This document shows, in pieces, positions 60,373 to 64,000 of a stretch of DNA of 64,000 nt. Position 1 is the stretch's first letter. The number at the start of each line of letters is the position of its first letter. This DNA comes from Nissolia schottii (lineage: Eukaryota; Streptophyta; Magnoliopsida; Fabales; Fabaceae). The notes under the pieces are model-generated. The model saw only the letters and a list, made by a program, of their open reading frames with translations, had not been told where the DNA came from and searched no databases. Both the position numbers and the translations under genes were made by a program. The DNA lies in contig QANU01112481.1 in assembly GCA_003254905.1 (NCBI GenBank), positions 286,149-350,148 of the forward strand, read 5' to 3'.

Positions 60373-63300
60373 TGAAGGAATTTTTAGATTCAACAAAAGA
60401 TAAATAATAATCTAAAATTCCTATAAGCAATTTAACTCTAATTGTAACGTGATATAACAATAAAACACAATAGTTATGAGATTGACATTAGGAATACATG
60501 GGATGGCGAGAGATGGTGAATCCATAATTTGCTTTAGACTGGAGAGAGAAATCCAAAGAAGGATTCGAGGAGAGACTACTACTCGTAGTCTAATATTAGA
60601 TCAAATGTGTGTCAATGTCAATAAGACAACCAAATCCCTTAGATATAGCTAGGAGGCACTCTCTCTGTGTAAAATAGACTAACGAGTCAAGCCTTTCCAT
60701 TATGGCAAACCCAAGCACAAAGACTCATAATTAAATTCACTAACGAGCAATGCTTAACAATAATAAGTCAAATAACAATAATGTTTACAAAATAATTGGA
60801 CTTAAACGAAACAACACTAATTACTTTGACATCAAATTAATCTGCGTTTTTAATTCGCTCCATCATTGTCGCATGTCGCCCTACATAAAGACGAGGTCCT
60901 TGAATGCAATTGGAACAAGTTCTACGAGTTGGGCAGCGGACACTGATTTTGTCTTCCTCAGTGTCGTACAACCCTGGCAAATCGTCTTCTCTAGTTGATG
61001 CTTTTCACAACTTCGAGCAACAGCTTGTTGGCATCATCGTCGCCCACGCTATCTAAAAGCTCGTCGCACATGAAAGGTGGCATAATTACAAGGTTAGATC
61101 TGATCTCATGTTCACAAATCTATGGTGGCACAACACAAATATGATTTTTGGTGATGTTTAAGAAATTTTTGGGTTGATTTTGTGCTTCATGCTCCATGCT
61201 TGAATCCCTTTGCTTGGGTCGCCACACCGGATGCGGTCGTGAAGGTTCCCACCGGACCACAGTGCTTGCACCCCAAAGCTCAGATCCAACACGGCTAAGG
61301 AGCACTAAATGCAACATATAATTATCCATTGTTTCAGTTTAGACAACATTAATTATTTTTTTTTTCTATCATCATATTTTTATTAAATAAACTTACTAAG
61401 AGAATAATAGTTGAGAGAGATAATAAAAATGAAGATATTAATACGGGCAACGTTATAAAGTATTATAATTTTCAATCATTTTCTTAATACTCGTGTATAA
61501 TTTAGGGTGATAATTAATCGACAGATAGAGTAATCTTTAACGAGTTAAAATTGTTTCTTTACCGATTATGTCACCCACTCCAATGGACAATTACAAGTTG
61601 GAGTCAAGTAAGGTCCATACTACACCAAAAGGAGCATCAAGCACCCAAATTCAAGTGCATCAAAGACAACACCCATTTTAAATGGAAAAGAAGTGGAGTG
61701 AACTCTTAGATTCTAAAAGATTACTTTGTGTTGTGGTTAGGAACAAAAGTAGGGTTTAATCTTCTGTATATATTTTATGGAACCAAAAAAAATAATGTTT
61801 GCGGATGCAAAATGTAATTCTTTTATATTTTTCATTTATATGATTATAGTTTATAAAAATAAAATAATAAAATGAAATTTTATCAAAATCCATAGACTTA
61901 AATATATTTTCAGTCAATTAAAATCCAATATCTTCTGATTTATTCCCTAAATTTTTTTTTTGCACTGTTTTAGTCTATTACTTTTTAAACATTGCCACAA
62001 TTAATCATTGCTTAATGGAAAAGAAAAAGAAGTTAACGTCAAAGACCAATCGCTTTTTTCCCGGATGATTTCATTACTCAGGCAAGGCCAGAGCCAAGAT
62101 ACAACAAGAGATCACTTCACCAACCACCCCTAAGCCACTGAAGCGTAAGCATGTATGGGTTGAAAAATTAAAATCATACTTTTTTTTTTTTGAGGGAGTA
62201 AAACCAAAAAATATCACGTTTTAAAGGATTAAAACTAAAAAAAAAAAAAAGAAAATATATGTGATAATTCTCAAAATACCTGTATTTTCAGTCCCAATGT
62301 GACAATAAAATTTTATAATTTTTTTTAGAAATGATTTATTTTCAAAAATATTTTCTTTAGATCTTAATTGTTATGCATTTAATGTAAATTTTTTATACTA
62401 TCATATAATCAAATCATTCTATATATATGACTTTTTAAATAGTGTGTGAGAAAGTCAATTATTTTTACTTACGTAACAAGATTTGATTAGATGACAATGT
62501 ATCAAAACTTTATGCTATAATTATATAGCAATTAAACTATTGAAAAATTAGCGTTAAGGACGGTTAAGACGCCTTAGTTAACAAAAAGAACCAACCAATT
62601 ACACTAAAATTATTAAGAAGGATTAAATGCATGTTTAATTAAAGAGAAAGACCACACAATCCTTATAGTCAGACAATTACACCCTTACCTCATTGATTAC
62701 ACACAAGAGTTAGGGTTGTTCGTTCAATTTTATTTTATTTTTTAACGTGAGTTGTTCTTTCAAATTGAGTTCTCAATTTGACAATAGCAATATAGAATTC
62801 TTTCGAAACTTCCCAAAGTTTCTTGTGCTTTCTCAATTATTATTTTTTTGACTTGGTTTCTAAAATTTGACAAGGAGTGATACGGTCCATGTGTCAAATT
62901 TTTCTCAATATATTGGAATCGGGAATAATAGCATGAAAGGGGAGCACCTGTGCTATTTTGGTGTTCTAATAATTAATAGACAAAAGTAAAACTTGAGTTG
63001 TAGCACCATAGGCCGACGGGTTCACTTTTGGTGAAACCTTGTGATTTTTCTTCGTTTTGATTTTAATGGTAGTTAGCATGTGGTATTCTGTGAGAAATAA
63101 AAGAATATTGTTGGATGCTATTATAATCTCTTAGAAAATGTCAATGAAAAAGAACTCAATTTGAATGAAGAACCCTAAATTAGGGATGAATAATTGGGGA
63201 TTAAGAATATAACAAGACAAGAATATTATTGTTTAACTACAAAGATCGTGTGGTTCTTCTTCTCCTTAATTAAACATATATTTGGTCCTCCTTAATAATT

Positions 63301-64000
63301 TGAGTGTAATTGATACTTTTTGTTGATTAAGATGTCTTAACGGTCCTTAAGACTGCCTTTTTCGTAAACTCTTTTCTTTAAATTTGAACAAACATAGAAA
63401 TACAATATTTCTAAGTGATCATTTTCATTCCTATTAATAAATTAAACGCTTAGAAACTGATGGGCTCAGCTAACTGGTTGGAACAGAAAAGCTATATAGG
63501 CAAAGGCCCAGCCTTCACTAACAGGACCAGCTTATGACGCATAAATTGAATAGAGCCACGACAAGTCCTTCTCTTATTGGTCATTGGGTTTTAGAGATGA
63601 CAATTTATACGGTATCCGCCCTAACCTAATTTGATGGATAAAATAAAAATTTATTTTTTAATAGGTAATTATCCACACAAGTTAGGGTCGGATGGGGTTA
63701 AAGTTTTAATTTACCTGCCCCAACCCTACTTGCATCATATGTATATTTTATTTTTTACCATAATTTTCTTTGTTTTATTACTATGTTCAAATTTTCTTTG
63801 CTCTTCTTTTTAATTTTCTTTAGACTATACTTATATTTTGACACATCATTCCTTCTATGATGTTTAAACTCTATATTTTTAGGTCATTTTTCTACAACTA
63901 TATCCAAAATTTCTTTGTATACAACTTGTGACGTAAGAGTTTCCTTTATGTAAAACTATTTCTTGAGAACTAATGTCTATACGTAATTGTTCTATTTTTT
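60373..64000. other. Intergenic DNA to the window end
   Basis: No supportable gene. Short GC-richer stretches at 60845-61075 and 61190-61300 have no recognisable domain. 63595-63740 resembles the interior of the second MITE family (CCGCCCTAACC...CCCCAACCCTA), without definable ends. Confidence 0.45.

Noticed and set aside
61120-61329. 69-codon minus-strand frame with SRVGSELWGASTVVRW
   Set aside because: Somewhat protein-like, but no family recognised, short, and in a repeat-like context.
1-64000. CRISPR array, operon, phage or bacterial defence system
   Set aside because: The window is plant nuclear DNA; no such structure is present, and tandem repeats seen here are minisatellite-like.

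Overview
The window is plant nuclear DNA, from a dicot and most likely a legume. It is AT-rich intergenic sequence with GT-AG introns, plant-specific gene families and many degenerate transposable elements. The legume assignment is inference from the general look of the repeats; nothing in the window proves the species.

Genes. Four host-type loci can be supported. (1) A PB1-domain protein, two exons, at 21-849 (+); its true start may lie left of the window edge. (2) An orphan second exon of a heat-shock transcription factor at 9900-10181 (-). It keeps half of the DNA-binding domain and an acceptor site but has no first exon in reach. (3) A plant intracellular Ras-group-related LRR (PIRL) gene, five exons, at 12416-15247 (+); its second intron does not splice cleanly with the most obvious acceptor. 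(4) An intronless AP2/ERF transcription factor of the ESR/DORNROSCHEN-like type at 46945-47976 (-), with a TATA box and a CT-rich leader. It carries Arg-to-Gly at a DNA-contact position of the AP2 domain. Weaker gene-like pieces are a plant-mobile-domain fragment at 16691-16825 and an unidentified exon-like stretch near 24350-24605.

Mobile elements dominate the rest. Four Ty1/copia copies are present: a badly decayed minus-strand one at about 3230-7330; a deletion derivative with both LTRs and a 5-bp duplication at 18438-21358; a rearranged one at about 26717-32983 whose gag is inverted relative to pol; and a nearly intact one at 33671-38644 broken by only two nonsense codons. A 1.92-kb solo LTR (30841-32760) sits inside the third copy with a clean 5-bp duplication. 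There are three copies of one hAT-type MITE (15519-15839, 53649-53964, 54837-55284) and one of another (55481-56072), all with 8-bp duplications. There is also a tRNA-derived SINE with a 16-bp duplication (52531-52705), several fold-back MITEs beside AT microsatellites, and a perfect 45-bp inverted repeat at 43815-43915.

Layout. 0-3.2 kb PB1 gene and flank; 3.2-7.3 kb dead copia; 9.9-10.2 kb HSF remnant; 12.4-15.3 kb PIRL; 15.5-22.7 kb MITE, PMD fragment and deleted copia; assembly gap 22708-22904; 23-26.7 kb AT-rich DNA with MITEs; 26.7-39.1 kb copia cluster with solo LTR and a probable assembly fault at the single N at 33670; 39-46.9 kb AT-rich DNA with a degenerate tandem array and the perfect inverted repeat; 47-48.1 kb ERF gene; 48-64 kb intergenic DNA with the SINE and MITEs. 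I see no operon-like or cooperating gene set, and no previously undescribed defence or biosynthetic system. The most noteworthy signals are the empty-site/filled-site duplication around the young copia, the altered AP2 domain, the perfect hairpin and the orphan HSF exon.
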